Assembly: GCA_964460075.1 (NCBI GenBank)
Contig: CAYWPC010000015.1
Location: 1 to 59,478, forward strand
DNA length: 59,478 bases
From: JAMBLL01 sp964460075
GTDB lineage: Bacteria; Actinomycetota; Acidimicrobiia; Spongiisociales; UBA5794
Reading direction: 5' to 3'
How positions within the stretch are numbered: position 1 is the first letter of the stretch; the number at the start of each line of letters is the position of its first letter. The notes beneath the pieces are model-generated. The model did no database searches. It worked only from the letters and a program-made list of their open reading frames with translations, and was not told the DNA's origin. Shown here piece after piece: positions 25,401 to 36,360 of this stretch. Position numbers and translations under genes: made by a program.

Positions 25401-26783
25401 GGCGAAGGCTTGGATGAACGAACCGGATCCGGACGAGCAGGCCTCGTTGATCTCGATGTCTCGAACGTCTCCGTTCTCGACGAAGATGGCCTTCATGTCC
25501 TGACCACCGATGTCCAGAACAAGCGACACATCCGGGTCGAACTTTCGAGCTGCCCGGAAGTGGGCCAACGTTTCGACGACACCTTGATCGAAGCCGAACG
25601 CCGCCTGCACGAGATCTTCGCCGTAGCCGGTGACCACGCTGCGAGCAACACGAGGCTCCTTGTTACCGAGGATGAACGCGCCCTCGATGCGGGAGAGCCC
25701 CTTACTCACAGCCTCCAACGAGTCGCCGTGATTGCTGGCGTAGCTGTCCGCAAGAATCCGACCCTGGACGTCTACTACGACCATCTTCGTGGTGGTGGAG
25801 CCGGAATCGACTCCAAGAAAGCAAACTGCATCGCCTGCCAGGTCAATCAGACGCGCGCGCTGCACACCGTTCTCACGGCGGGCCGCCTCCCACTGCTCGA
25901 ACTCAGCTGTGCTCGCAAAGAGGGGATCCAACCGATGGCTGCCGGCGTTCGCTCGCACCGGATCCCGAGCGAACAGGCCAATGAGATCCACCAGTGAGCT
26001 TGGCAGCCCGCCCGGGACGAGCGCCGCGCCGATGGCGGGAAGGAGCTCAGGGCTCACGGCCCGCTGTATCCCCTCTTCACCAACGCCAAGAGCCTCGACG
26101 AACGCGTCCCTCAGGGCAGGAAGGAACGTGACCGGACCGCCGCAGAAGAGCACCTTAGGAGCGGACTTCCGCCCACGAGCCAGTGACGTGAGAACCTGCA
26201 TCGCGACTGCACTGAAGATCGAAGCTGCAATATCCTCGCGAGGGATCCCGCGCGCCAGAAGGTTCTGGACATCGGTTTTCCCGAACACACCACATCGCGA
26301 AGCGATGGGATATACGTTCGTGTGCAGTCCTGCCAACGCACTGAGCTGAGACACGTCAACATCCAGCAGCGTCGCCATCTGATCGATGAAGGCGCCCGTC
26401 CCGCCAGCGCAGGCACCGTTCATGCGCATCTCGGGCGATCGCCCCTCTCCGTCGAAGAAGATGATCTTGGCGTCCTCTCCACCGATATCGACAAGTGTGC
26501 GCACCTCGGGGTAGAGCTGCCGCACCACTTCATCGGAAGCAACCACCTCTTGTACGAATGGCAACTCGTATCGCTCGCCGAGACCCATTCCCACTGAACC
26601 CGTGATCGAGACCGCAATGGGTACATCGCCGAACTCCTGCTGCGCATTCGACAGTGCCTGTCGTACCGCGAGAAGAGTCTCGGTGTTATGCCGATGGTAC
26701 GTCGAAAAGACAGCCTCGAAGGCGTCGTCGAGGATCACCACCTTCGCTGTGGTGGAACCAACATCAATTCCTACTCTGTACAC
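22482..26783 (-). CDS. Fused 2-hydroxyacyl-CoA dehydratase activase / BadF-BadG ATPase multidomain protein
   Basis: 1433 residues. Two ASKHA ATPase domains stand in tandem: residues 1 to about 265 (GIDVGSTTAKVVILDD, DIGGEDAKII, NGACAGGTGAF) and about 325-590 (GVDSGSTTTKMVVVD, DIGGQDMKAIF, NEACSSGSGSF). Each carries the Cys that ligates the bridging [4Fe-4S] cluster in HgdC-type activators. A Cys-rich segment (NCRGCVNTC) leads into a DUF2229-type region beginning IGIPRVLNIYEDYPFW. The C-terminal half resembles a dehydratase subunit. HgdC proteins use ATP hydrolysis to drive one-electron reduction of 2-hydroxyacyl-CoA dehydratases or benzoyl-CoA reductases. No separate dehydratase subunits lie nearby, so the electron acceptor is unknown. 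The fused architecture is known from anaerobes. Confidence 0.88.
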   Translation of the reverse strand: MYRVGIDVGSTTAKVVILDDAFEAVFSTYHRHNTETLLAVRQALSNAQQEFGDVPIAVSITGSVGMGLGERYELPFVQEVVASDEVVRQLYPEVRTLVDIGGEDAKIIFFDGEGRSPEMRMNGACAGGTGAFIDQMATLLDVDVSQLSALAGLHTNVYPIASRCGVFGKTDVQNLLARGIPREDIAASIFSAVAMQVLTSLARGRKSAPKVLFCGGPVTFLPALRDAFVEALGVGEEGIQRAVSPELLPAIGAALVPGGLPSSLVDLIGLFARDPVRANAGSHRLDPLFASTAEFEQWEAARRENGVQRARLIDLAGDAVCFLGVDSGSTTTKMVVVDVQGRILADSYASNHGDSLEAVSKGLSRIEGAFILGNKEPRVARSVVTGYGEDLVQAAFGFDQGVVETLAHFRAARKFDPDVSLVLDIGGQDMKAIFVENGDVRDIEINEACSSGSGSFIQAFAESMGYTVADFAASACTSSAPYDLGTRCTVFMNSKVKQSLREGASVADISAGLAYSVIKNVLHKVLKITDYDTLGDHIVVQGGTFRNPSIHKALENLIGKPVVCPNESELMGAYGAALIGRDEYLRVGGTATDTARYVFDFDGAVASREYKKRQLNCRGCVNTCTVTRLTFSNRNVFFTGNRCERIFSNNGKRDRKGVSLPDRILELLFDRPTQPESEPILTIGIPRVLNIYEDYPFWNALLVRSGIAVCLSDPSDYALYKKGVGTIMSDSICFPAKLVHGHIYNLVEAGVDRILYPMVVAEESEFDDALNSYNCPIVSGYPDVIRSAIDPARQHGIPFDTPAVTFADRKLLKKVCVNYLASLGVDHKTANDAFARAVHAQEAYRADVKAAAATILEDARSDGRKVVLLMGRPYHLDPLINHKTPEILTNYGVDIITEAALPDRIIDDEHVVTQWAYPNRYYRAAGWVGEQEDVELVQVNSFGCGPDAVASDEVKALLNEHGKNPTVIRVDEIDSTGSAKLRLRSMVESTLSGDPPRRHEFTPRKENRLFLDEDRDRTILAPWFSFFNRSVLTRPAIDLGYSVEMLPPPDRRSVTEGLKYANNEICYPAIILIGDLIKALQSGEYSREDVAVGLTQTGGQCRASCYLSMLKRAMISAGFEDVPIVSISAPQKGLHDQPGFRLNSARYVYLAALSAIYSDTLSTLYYATATRAVDRTEPRRVADEYLRLLDTGNLPLRKSDVLDTLRQAVAAFNDIETTTSTHPRVAILGEIYAKYNGFANNELAEWLIERGVEVVVPGLVEFFLSWVINADVAVRADVHRRSLLSLMKSPVLRYANSVLDEVDAVMSGFTRHKQTYRVEDVADNAQDVLSLTHRYGEAWLIAGEIGALASEGVHNIICLQPFGCIANHVVAKGVERRIKELHPQANILFLDTDPGVSEVNCHNRLSLFLHQATAGRERVRPMTLTVIARGATM

Positions 26784-27217
26784 ACCTCGACCTTCCGAAT
26801 CTCTGGGAAGCGATTCGGGTTATTCCTGAAGCATGCCCCGTGACGGTCATAGATGCTGTACCTCGCCGAGCGGCCCAGCTTGGTACACACCCGCCCAACC
26901 ATCGATCGTCTCCGAACTCGATCTCGAAGACGAACCCAACTCTCGGCTAGATCGTGCTGGGTGATCATCGCAACGCCCCAAGGTGACACTTCGGCCTCCC
27001 GAACCATCATCATATGGCTTACTGTCGACTGGAAGGTCAAGACTCGAGAAAGAGCCGACGAGACACTGACACTCCCCTCATCTAGGGCGACGGTAGAGCA
27101 GAGCTCGACCCACTCCAGGCTCGCTGACCCCTTGGGTACTACGTTCGCTCGGTCCTTCCGAAGGTGGGCCAGAACTGCGTGTAGCCCCTGTCCTCCGAGT
27201 ACCCGAGCACAGCTCCG
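26784..27217. other. 434-base interval with no gene I can support
   Basis: Frames here are short. The only one with balanced amino-acid composition runs on the minus strand from about 27018 (three consecutive ATG codons) or TTG 27040 to 26771, overlapping the activase start by 13 bases. It has no ribosome site and no recognisable motif. TTGACC (27035-27040, minus strand) is followed by CATATGATG about 18 bases on, which could be a promoter for the activase gene with a long leader. I leave both as possibilities. Confidence 0.4.
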
Positions 27218-28480
27218 CTAGTGCGCCTCACCTCTGCGATACGGGATACCGTCTGCGGCAGGCATACGAAGGCGCTGTGTTGCAAGTGCGAGCACGAGCA
27301 TCGTCACGATGTATGGCGTTGCTGTAACGATCTCGGTGGCAACCTCATCAGAGGTGAGCCACCACAGAAAGAACAGGGCAGCAAACGCAGCGAGGCCACC
27401 AGCGACGCCGTAGCTCTTCTTCCATAGCATCCACAACGCGAGTATGGCCAAACCCACCGCCAGGAGCAGTAGCAGAGCGTGCACTGCGGCGGCCTGACGG
27501 AGCCTGAGAGCGTCCGAGTAGCCGAATACGCCCGCACCAGCGAGAACTCCCGAGGGCAGCCAGTTCCCGAAGATCAACGCACCGAGGCCGATGTAGCCGC
27601 GACCTGCGACCTGACCCTCACGGTAGATCCCCGCTTGCACGAGAACGAGGTACGCACCGCCCAGTCCGGCTAAGCCGCCAGAGATGACAACCCCCCAATA
27701 CTTCATTCTCAGCACAGGGACACCGAGGGACTCAGCAGCCCACGGATTCTCGCCGACGGCCCGAAGGCGAAGCCCCCACGCGGTCTTCCACAGCAACCAC
27801 GCGGTTGCAGGTACCGACAGCAGCCCGATGACGGTCAACCACGACACGTTCGTGGTGAACGCGCCAAGAATCCCAGCGAAATCAGAGAAGAAGAACCAAC
27901 TCTTCTGCTCGACAGCATCCAGGAACGGTGAGATGAGAGGGATGTTGAACGTCGGGATGAACGTCTGGATGCGAGGGGATTGGGTTGCGCCTCCTCCTGT
28001 GCCGATCGTGTAGGTGACGACAGAGAGAAACCTCATCGCTCCCGCCGCCAGAAGGTTGATTGCGACACCCGAGATGATCTGATCGACACCGTAGGTGACC
28101 GTTGCGATCGCATGGATCAAACCGAAGAAGGCGCCACCCACAATACCCAACGCAACACCCTGCCACGGTCCGTACAGCCACCCAGCCCAAGCACCAAACC
28201 ATGTTCCTGCGATCATCATGCCCTCAAGGCCGATGTTCACGATCCCCGCACGCTCCGAGTACAGGCCGCCTATGCCAGCGAGCAGGATCGGCACGGTCAG
28301 TCGCAGCGCAGCCCCCCAGGTGCCACTCGAGGTGAGCTGACTGGTACCCGTGACCTCTTGGATGCCAGATAGGAGAATCATGGCCGCAACGAAAATGGTG
28401 ATCATCAGGACCACCTTCGACCACCTCGAATACCCGGCTGTGGTGGCGGCGGCGGACGTCTCGCGCAGGTCGGCCGTCAT
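27218..28480 (-). CDS. Nucleoside ABC transporter, permease (NupQ/YufQ-like)
   Basis: 420 residues with about ten membrane segments. The core (LRLTVPILLAGIGGLYSERAGIVNIGLEGMMIAG) is the signature of the BMP-type nucleoside/ribose permease second subunit, and GENPWAAESLGV is the cytoplasmic coupling loop that contacts the ATPase. An N-terminal extension and extra C-terminal helices make it longer than NupQ (about 320 residues). The start overlaps the preceding permease by 4 bases. Confidence 0.92.
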   Translation of the reverse strand: MTADLRETSAAATTAGYSRWSKVVLMITIFVAAMILLSGIQEVTGTSQLTSSGTWGAALRLTVPILLAGIGGLYSERAGIVNIGLEGMMIAGTWFGAWAGWLYGPWQGVALGIVGGAFFGLIHAIATVTYGVDQIISGVAINLLAAGAMRFLSVVTYTIGTGGGATQSPRIQTFIPTFNIPLISPFLDAVEQKSWFFFSDFAGILGAFTTNVSWLTVIGLLSVPATAWLLWKTAWGLRLRAVGENPWAAESLGVPVLRMKYWGVVISGGLAGLGGAYLVLVQAGIYREGQVAGRGYIGLGALIFGNWLPSGVLAGAGVFGYSDALRLRQAAAVHALLLLLAVGLAILALWMLWKKSYGVAGGLAAFAALFFLWWLTSDEVATEIVTATPYIVTMLVLALATQRLRMPAADGIPYRRGEAH

Positions 28481-29601
28481 GCCACGACCTCCGCCTGATC
28501 GCCGAGACTGGATGTGGCCTCGCTCGCAGCCTTGACCTCACGGCGCGAGTTGATGCGTTCGAACACCTCGTACGCAACAACAACGGCGAGCACGATCACG
28601 CCTTGGATGATCACAACGATCTCCTCTGGGATCCCCTCGAGCTTGAGCACGAGCGCTGCTCGATCCATAATCCCGAACAACAACGCGCCGAGCGCCATGC
28701 CGACCGGATGATTCCGACCGAGAAGCGCAACCGCTATGCCGGTGAACCCTATGAACGTTGGGAAGTCCTGGGTGTATGAGCCGAGCTTGCCCAGCATCGT
28801 GGACATTCCCACGAGGCCGGCTGCTCCACCGGAAATGAGCATCGTCAAGAAGATCAACTTCTTCGGGTTGACACCCGACATTCGCGCTGACCCTGGATTC
28901 ATACCAGAGATCCGAAGATCGAAACCGAAACGTGTGCGCCACACCAACACGTAGTACCCGATGCCGAGCAGGATCGCAAAGATCAGGAAACCAGGAATAG
29001 CGATCCCGCGTGGCTCGGTGAAACCGAACATCGTGATGAGAAAGTTCAGATCGGGCAGACGGCCCGACGGCGGCAGCTTGCCTGTCGAAAGGTTCAGGCT
29101 GGTCGTCTCGACCGAGAACTTGTTGGCCAGGAGATAGGCGATCGCTGAGAACGCAATGAAGTTGAGCATGATGGTCGAAATGACCTCGTTGACACCCCTG
29201 GTGACCTTCAGAGCGCCAGCGATACCGCCCCAGATCGCACCAACGGCGATAGCGGTAAGGAGGATGACACCAATGTGCAGCGGGGCCCACAACACGACAT
29301 TTGTGCCCACCCACCCAGCAAAGAGTGCAGCGATCAGGTACTGCCCCTCGACACCGATGTTGAAGAGGTTCATCTGGAACCCGATCGCCACTGCAACCGC
29401 AGACACGTACAGGGGTATTGCCTTGTTGACCATCGATGCCAACGATGTCGAATCGGAGGAGAAGCTCAGCATCTGACCGTACGCATCGAGCGGGTTGATG
29501 CCGACGATCAGCAGCACGACTGCTCCGATGCCAAGGCTGAAAATGATCGCCGAAACAGGTGCAAGAAGGGAGAACAGGAACCTGCTCACCTTGATGTTCA
29601 C
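28477..29601 (-). CDS. Nucleoside ABC transporter, permease (NupP/YufP-like)
   Basis: 374 residues, about nine to ten membrane helices. Family features are VGINPLDAYGQML near the first helix, FQMNLFNIGVEGQYLIAALFAGWVG, VNEVISTIMLNFIA and the coupling loop SGMNPGSARMSGVNPKK. It pairs with the other permease to form the membrane channel. It overlaps the ATPase gene (upstream) and the second permease gene (downstream) by 4 bases each, so all three are translationally coupled. Confidence 0.93.
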   Translation of the reverse strand: MNIKVSRFLFSLLAPVSAIIFSLGIGAVVLLIVGINPLDAYGQMLSFSSDSTSLASMVNKAIPLYVSAVAVAIGFQMNLFNIGVEGQYLIAALFAGWVGTNVVLWAPLHIGVILLTAIAVGAIWGGIAGALKVTRGVNEVISTIMLNFIAFSAIAYLLANKFSVETTSLNLSTGKLPPSGRLPDLNFLITMFGFTEPRGIAIPGFLIFAILLGIGYYVLVWRTRFGFDLRISGMNPGSARMSGVNPKKLIFLTMLISGGAAGLVGMSTMLGKLGSYTQDFPTFIGFTGIAVALLGRNHPVGMALGALLFGIMDRAALVLKLEGIPEEIVVIIQGVIVLAVVVAYEVFERINSRREVKAASEATSSLGDQAEVVA

Positions 29602-31133
29602 GATGCGACCTCCACACCAACACCTGTCATGTATGAACCAAGGATCTCAGGAGTCACATCGGCTGGATCGAGCGAGGCGACGATCTTTCCATCGAAAATA
29701 ACCAAGAGCGTATCGGAGAGGCCGATGAGCTCATCGAGATCCGCCGAGATCAACAAGGTCGCCAGCCCTGCTGCACGTGCCGCCCTCAGCTCATCCCAGA
29801 TGGCGGCCTGCGCGCCAACGTCGATGCCGCGAGTCGGATGAGCAGCGATGAGGACATTCGGGTTCGCCATCATCTCCTTGCCGACGATGAGCTTCTGCTG
29901 GTTGCCGCCAGACAGCGCAAGGGCAGGCACATCGATATTCGGTGTCTTCACATCGAATCGCTGAACGACATCCTCTGTCGCCTTGCGAGTGCCCTTGATG
30001 TCAATGAAGGGGCCCTTGGCAAACGGCTTCTGCGTCTGATGACCCAGCATCACGTTCTCCCACAGGGGCGCACTCAGCAGCAGGCCCTGACGGTGCCGAT
30101 CCTCTGGGATGATTCCGATGCCGCTCTCGTGCCTCGTCATCGTGTCATCGTGGGTGATGTCCCTCCCCGCGAGTTCGATCGTCCCCGTTTCGGGGGTGAT
30201 GACGGCCATGAGGGCGTTGATCAATTCAGACTGACCGTTTCCCTCGACACCGGCTATCCCAACGATCTCGCCGCTGTGGATCGTGAAGCTGACATCATCG
30301 AGGAGAACGCGCCCGTCTGGGGCACGGTGTGTCAGGTTCCGGACATCGATCGCGACGTCGTCCGTCACCGTGGACGCAGAGGTCTCTGGTGTTGGAAGCT
30401 CGCTGCCCACCATGAGCTCTGCAAGCTGCCTGGCGTCGACATCCGCCGGCAGGACACTTGCAACGGTCTTGCCGCCCCGCATGACCGTAATCGCGTCGGC
30501 GACCGACAGCACCTCATCGAGTTTATGTGAAATGAAGATCAGCGTGACGCCGTCGTCTCGCAGTACCTTCAGGTTGTCGAACAGCTCGTCAACCTCCTGG
30601 GGAACGAGCACCGCTGTCGGCTCATCAAGAATGAGGATGTTCGCGCCGCGGAAGAGCACCTTGAGAATCTCAACCCTCTGACGCTGACCCACCGAGAGAT
30701 GCTCGACGAGGCTGTTCGGGTCGATCGTCATCCCGTACCGACTCCCCAAGTCAATGATCTTGGACCTCGCACCCTTGAAGTCGATGACGGCGCCGACCTT
30801 GGGCTCAAACCCGAGCACGATGTTCTCCAGCACCGTCAGGTTGTCGGCGAGCATGAAGTGTTGGTGAACCATGCCAATACCCTGTGCGATGGCATCTTTC
30901 GGTGAGCGAAAGTGCTTCGCTTCTCCCCGTACACGGATCTCGCCCGAGTCCGGCGCCTGCATGCCGTACAGCATGTGCATCAAAGTGGATTTGCCTGCAC
31001 CGTTCTCGCCGACGACGGCATGGATCTCGCCGAGGCGAACGGATAGGTTCACCTTGTCGTTAGCGAGGACACCAGGAAAGGTCTTCGTGATATCGACGAG
31101 CTCGACAGCTCGGTCGTTGTCGTTCACCCACAT
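29598..31133 (-). CDS. Nucleoside ABC transporter, double ATP-binding subunit (NupO/YufO-like)
   Basis: About 511 residues with two nucleotide-binding domains. The first has Walker A GENGAGKSTL, signature LSVGQRQRVEIL and Walker B ILILDEPTAVL. The second has a degenerate Walker A (GVEGNGQSEL) and signature LSGGNQQKLIVGKEM, the asymmetry usual for sugar/nucleoside importers of this type. Start choice: AGGAG lies directly against ATG 31133, whereas it is 6 bases from the in-frame GTG at 31127, so the GTG may be the true start. The open frame to 31511 overlaps the binding-protein gene and is rejected. Confidence 0.93.
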   Translation of the reverse strand: MWVNDNDRAVELVDITKTFPGVLANDKVNLSVRLGEIHAVVGENGAGKSTLMHMLYGMQAPDSGEIRVRGEAKHFRSPKDAIAQGIGMVHQHFMLADNLTVLENIVLGFEPKVGAVIDFKGARSKIIDLGSRYGMTIDPNSLVEHLSVGQRQRVEILKVLFRGANILILDEPTAVLVPQEVDELFDNLKVLRDDGVTLIFISHKLDEVLSVADAITVMRGGKTVASVLPADVDARQLAELMVGSELPTPETSASTVTDDVAIDVRNLTHRAPDGRVLLDDVSFTIHSGEIVGIAGVEGNGQSELINALMAVITPETGTIELAGRDITHDDTMTRHESGIGIIPEDRHRQGLLLSAPLWENVMLGHQTQKPFAKGPFIDIKGTRKATEDVVQRFDVKTPNIDVPALALSGGNQQKLIVGKEMMANPNVLIAAHPTRGIDVGAQAAIWDELRAARAAGLATLLISADLDELIGLSDTLLVIFDGKIVASLDPADVTPEILGSYMTGVGVEVAS

Positions 31134-31256
31134 CTCCTGATTGGACAGCCCCCCGGCACCGTTGGTGCCGTGACGTCCGCATCGTAGCCCGGCCGCGGTT
31201 CCCAATGGGAGACGGAGCTTATCGGTACACAAGCAACCCTTCGGATCCGAACGCGG

Positions 31257-31288
31257 AAGGGTCCCGGGGTGATAGCCCCGGGACCCTT
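31257..31288 (-). terminator. Strong GC-rich hairpin between binding-protein and ATPase genes
   Basis: A perfect 13-bp stem (AAGGGTCCCGGGG pairing with CCCCGGGACCCTT) with a 6-base loop, 21 bases after the bmp stop. No U-run follows, so it may be a U-less terminator/attenuator or a 3' stability element that raises the binding protein above the membrane subunits. Confidence 0.75.
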
Positions 31289-31308
31289 CGGCGAGTGAGT
31301 CGGAAGAC

Positions 31309-32415
31309 TCAGCCCTCAGGTACCGTTGGAACCTCGAGTGCACCAGAGACAATCTGGTCGCGCAATGCGTCGAGCTGATCCGTGATGTCGTCGATGAACC
31401 CACCAGAGGTGGAGTAGCCGACACCATCAGCTGCCAGGTCGAAGACCTTGACGCCTGCCGTCTCGTTGCCTTCAACGAGATCGGTGATGGTCTTGTACAC
31501 CGACACGTCAACCCGCTTCAGCATGGAGGTCAGGATGTACTCCTGAACCGCCGGGTTCGCGGTGTTGTACTGGTCGGAGTCCACACCGATAGCCCAGACC
31601 TTGGAGCCGTTCGCCTCCGAGTAGGACTTTGCAGCCTCGAACAGACCGCCGCCTGAACCGCCGGCAGCGTGATAAATCACGTCGGCGCCCTCGTCATACA
31701 TGCCGAGTGCGGACTCTGTCGCCTTGGCTGGATCATTGAAGCCGGCAAAGTCGGGAGCAGCGCTCAGATAGGTAACCAGGACGTTGATGTCAGGGTTGAT
31801 CTGCTTGGCACCGAACTCATAGCCCGCCTGGAACTTCTCGATGAGACCAAAACCGGATACGCCGCCGATGAACCCGATGGTCCCAGTCTGCGACTTGAGC
31901 GCCGCTGCGGCACCAACGAGAGCCGATCCCTCGTGCTCAGCGAATACGAGACCTGCAACGTTTGGTAGGTCGACGCTGCCGTCATCGATGATCGCGAAGA
32001 ACGAGTCAGGGAAGTCGGTTGCCACGTTCGTGACACCCTCAGCGAATGCAAAGCCAACTGCGATGAGGAGATCACTCCCGTCCTCAGCAAGAAGACGAAG
32101 GTTCTCTTCACGGTTCTCGCCACCGGCATCGGCTTCGAGCTCCTTGGTGTCGATCCCATAATCGACGATCGCCTTCTCAAGGCCGGCGGCAGCCGAATCG
32201 TTGAAGGACTGGTCGCCACGTCCACCGATATCGAAAGCCATCCCAACCTTGAGACCTTCACCCGGCAGCGGCGCGACCGTGGTCGTCGTCGCAGCCTCGC
32301 CACCGCTGGCCTCGGTGGTATCAGTCGAGTCACTGCTGCTGCAGGCAGCGGCGACAAGCGCCAGAACGAGGAGCAGTGAGAACAGGGCCCCCCGTCGCTT
32401 GAGTACTGAGCGCAT
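31309..32415 (-). CDS. BMP-family nucleoside-binding lipoprotein
   Basis: 368 residues from the ATG at 32415, with AAAGG about 8 bases upstream. The signal MRSVLKRRGALFSLLLVLALVAAAC is a lipoprotein type with lipobox AAC. The mature part shows the Bmp/PnrA fold: VGMAFDIGGRGDQSFNDSAAAG at the start, FAFAEGVTNVA, FIGGVSGFGLIEKFQAGYEFGA and a closing DQYNTANPAVQEYILTSMLKRVD. Relatives bind purine nucleosides and deliver them to the ABC permeases encoded just downstream. The open frame to 32628 is discarded because the signal peptide would become internal. Confidence 0.94.
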   Translation of the reverse strand: MRSVLKRRGALFSLLLVLALVAAACSSSDSTDTTEASGGEAATTTTVAPLPGEGLKVGMAFDIGGRGDQSFNDSAAAGLEKAIVDYGIDTKELEADAGGENREENLRLLAEDGSDLLIAVGFAFAEGVTNVATDFPDSFFAIIDDGSVDLPNVAGLVFAEHEGSALVGAAAALKSQTGTIGFIGGVSGFGLIEKFQAGYEFGAKQINPDINVLVTYLSAAPDFAGFNDPAKATESALGMYDEGADVIYHAAGGSGGGLFEAAKSYSEANGSKVWAIGVDSDQYNTANPAVQEYILTSMLKRVDVSVYKTITDLVEGNETAGVKVFDLAADGVGYSTSGGFIDDITDQLDALRDQIVSGALEVPTVPEG

Positions 32416-32478
32416 CACGCACCCTTTCAGTCGTCGTGTACTTGATCCCCTACCCAGTCGTGCGTGGGGAACACACAG

Positions 32479-32484
32479 ATTGTA
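32479..32484 (-). promoter_or_regulatory. Candidate -10 box for the nucleoside importer operon
   Basis: TACAAT on the minus strand, 63 bases before the bmp ATG. No matching -35 box is seen. The leader of about 57 bases is too short for a purine riboswitch. Confidence 0.4.
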
Positions 32485-32643
32485 GTGCGATGTTGGGCCG
32501 AATGGGCCTGTCGAGTACGCTCTGATCACTCGGCCATGTCGCAGTTCGAACACCGATGAGCAGCTATACACAACGGTTTCATAAGACAGAGTCGCACCGG
32601 CTGAGGGATCCTCGGCACCGCCGATCACCCAGTGCCACTGATC

Positions 32644-35148
<2,505 letters not shown>

Positions 35149-35201
35149 CGTTCTTCACCTCGTATACATATATGGCGCTCCGTAACCCGGGCGCCTCGCG
35201 A

Positions 35202-35239
35202 AGTATAGGTATCCGGCCTCGATAGAAGGGAGATACCTA
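35202..35239 (-). promoter_or_regulatory. clpC promoter with flanking inverted repeat
   Basis: On the minus strand TATACT (35207-35202) is a near-consensus -10, about 54 bases before the clpC TTG. The 8-bp inverted repeat TAGGTATC (35206-35213)-N18-GATACCTA (35232-35239) overlaps this box and extends upstream, where a repressor could block RNA polymerase. It does not match the HspR (HAIR) or ClgR consensus sites known to me. Confidence 0.45.
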
Positions 35240-35334
35240 CCGTGCACACCGCCCGGATCCGTTGCGATGTCCTTACGTGTCTAGTACCAGGAACCCGCCC
35301 GCTAGCATTTGCATTCCCCGCAGACGGAGTCCCT

Positions 35335-36327
35335 GTGGACCGCTCCATCTTTCAAGAACTCGTCCCAATCCCGAGGGTTTGGGAGCGCATGGAACGCGTC
35401 GAGGAGCGCCTCGTCGAAGTCACCGTTGCGGACACAGATTTTCTCACAGAGATCGCACAACACCTCCTTGAGGCAGGGGGAAAGCGCTATCGACCGCTCC
35501 TCGCCCAGGTCGCTGCAGAACTTGGCAACAAGAGCGGCGACGATCCCGTCGAAGCCGGTGTCGCCGTCGAACTCGTTCACCTCGGATCCCTCTATCACGA
35601 CGACGTGATAGACGAGGCAGACTCCCGAAGAGGTAAGACAAGCGTCAACACCAACTGGTCCAACACCGTCGCGATCCTTGCAGGCGACTTCCTACTCGCA
35701 CGGGCATCCGAGATTGCGGCACCTCTCGGTGAGGAAGCGGTTGCACTCATCGCGCGCACATACGCCACGCTGTGTGAGGGACAGGTCTCGGAACTCGTGT
35801 ATGCGGATGGTTTCTCGCACGGCCCCGAGGGATACCACACGGTCATAGGAGGAAAAACAGCGTCACTGATCAGGACGTCCGCGAGGTTGGGAGCCATAAC
35901 CGGTGGGGCGGATCCCGGCACCGTAGATGCCATCTCGGAGTGGGCATGGGAGATGGGCATGGTATTCCAGATCACCGACGACGTACTCGACCTCATCGCG
36001 GACGAGACGTTCCTTGGCAAACCGGCAGGTAGCGACATCGGAGAGGGCACATTCACTCTCCCAGTGCTGCTCGCTGCCGACGGACCGCAAGGCCACACGA
36101 TCAAGGATCTCCTGGCCGAAGGAAAGCCATACTCGCCAACCGCCATCAAGGACGTGATCGACCTCACGGTGCAAGGAGGGTACGTCGATGTCGCCCTCGA
36201 TCAGGCCACGGAACGCATTCGGGTGGCAGAGAAGGCAGCCAACAGAATCCTCAACAGCCAACTGACGGACGTTCTCCACAATCTCGATCAGTATCTGCTC
36301 GATCGTGTGGCATCGGCTCGGACGTAG
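35335..36327 (+). CDS. Polyprenyl diphosphate synthase (trans-prenyltransferase family)
   Basis: 330 residues from the GTG at 35335 (MDRSIFQELVPI), with CGGAG 6 bases upstream. An in-frame GTG at 35242 exists but would add a Cys-rich stretch unlike the family. The first aspartate-rich motif is LYHDDVIDEADSRRG, preceded by GGKRYRPLL; the second is ITDDVLDLIAD, with a KTASL between them. These bind Mg-diphosphate for chain elongation with isopentenyl diphosphate. The residues before the first motif (VHLGSLYHDD) suggest a long-chain product such as octa- or nonaprenyl diphosphate for menaquinone, but length cannot be fixed by eye. The ispD/ispF genes in this window feed the same pathway. Confidence 0.93.
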   Translation: MDRSIFQELVPIPRVWERMERVEERLVEVTVADTDFLTEIAQHLLEAGGKRYRPLLAQVAAELGNKSGDDPVEAGVAVELVHLGSLYHDDVIDEADSRRGKTSVNTNWSNTVAILAGDFLLARASEIAAPLGEEAVALIARTYATLCEGQVSELVYADGFSHGPEGYHTVIGGKTASLIRTSARLGAITGGADPGTVDAISEWAWEMGMVFQITDDVLDLIADETFLGKPAGSDIGEGTFTLPVLLAADGPQGHTIKDLLAEGKPYSPTAIKDVIDLTVQGGYVDVALDQATERIRVAEKAANRILNSQLTDVLHNLDQYLLDRVASART

Positions 36328-36360
36328 TGCCGAACTCGCTCGGCACGCGGTGACGTTTCC

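Noticed and set aside
26853..27221. 122-residue plus-strand open frame
   Set aside because: Ser/Arg/Thr-rich composition, no ribosome site, and overlap with the permease gene end; looks like chance coding.
32416..32643. Purine riboswitch upstream of the nucleoside importer
   Set aside because: The leader after the candidate -10 is about 57 bases and shows no three-way-junction pattern.
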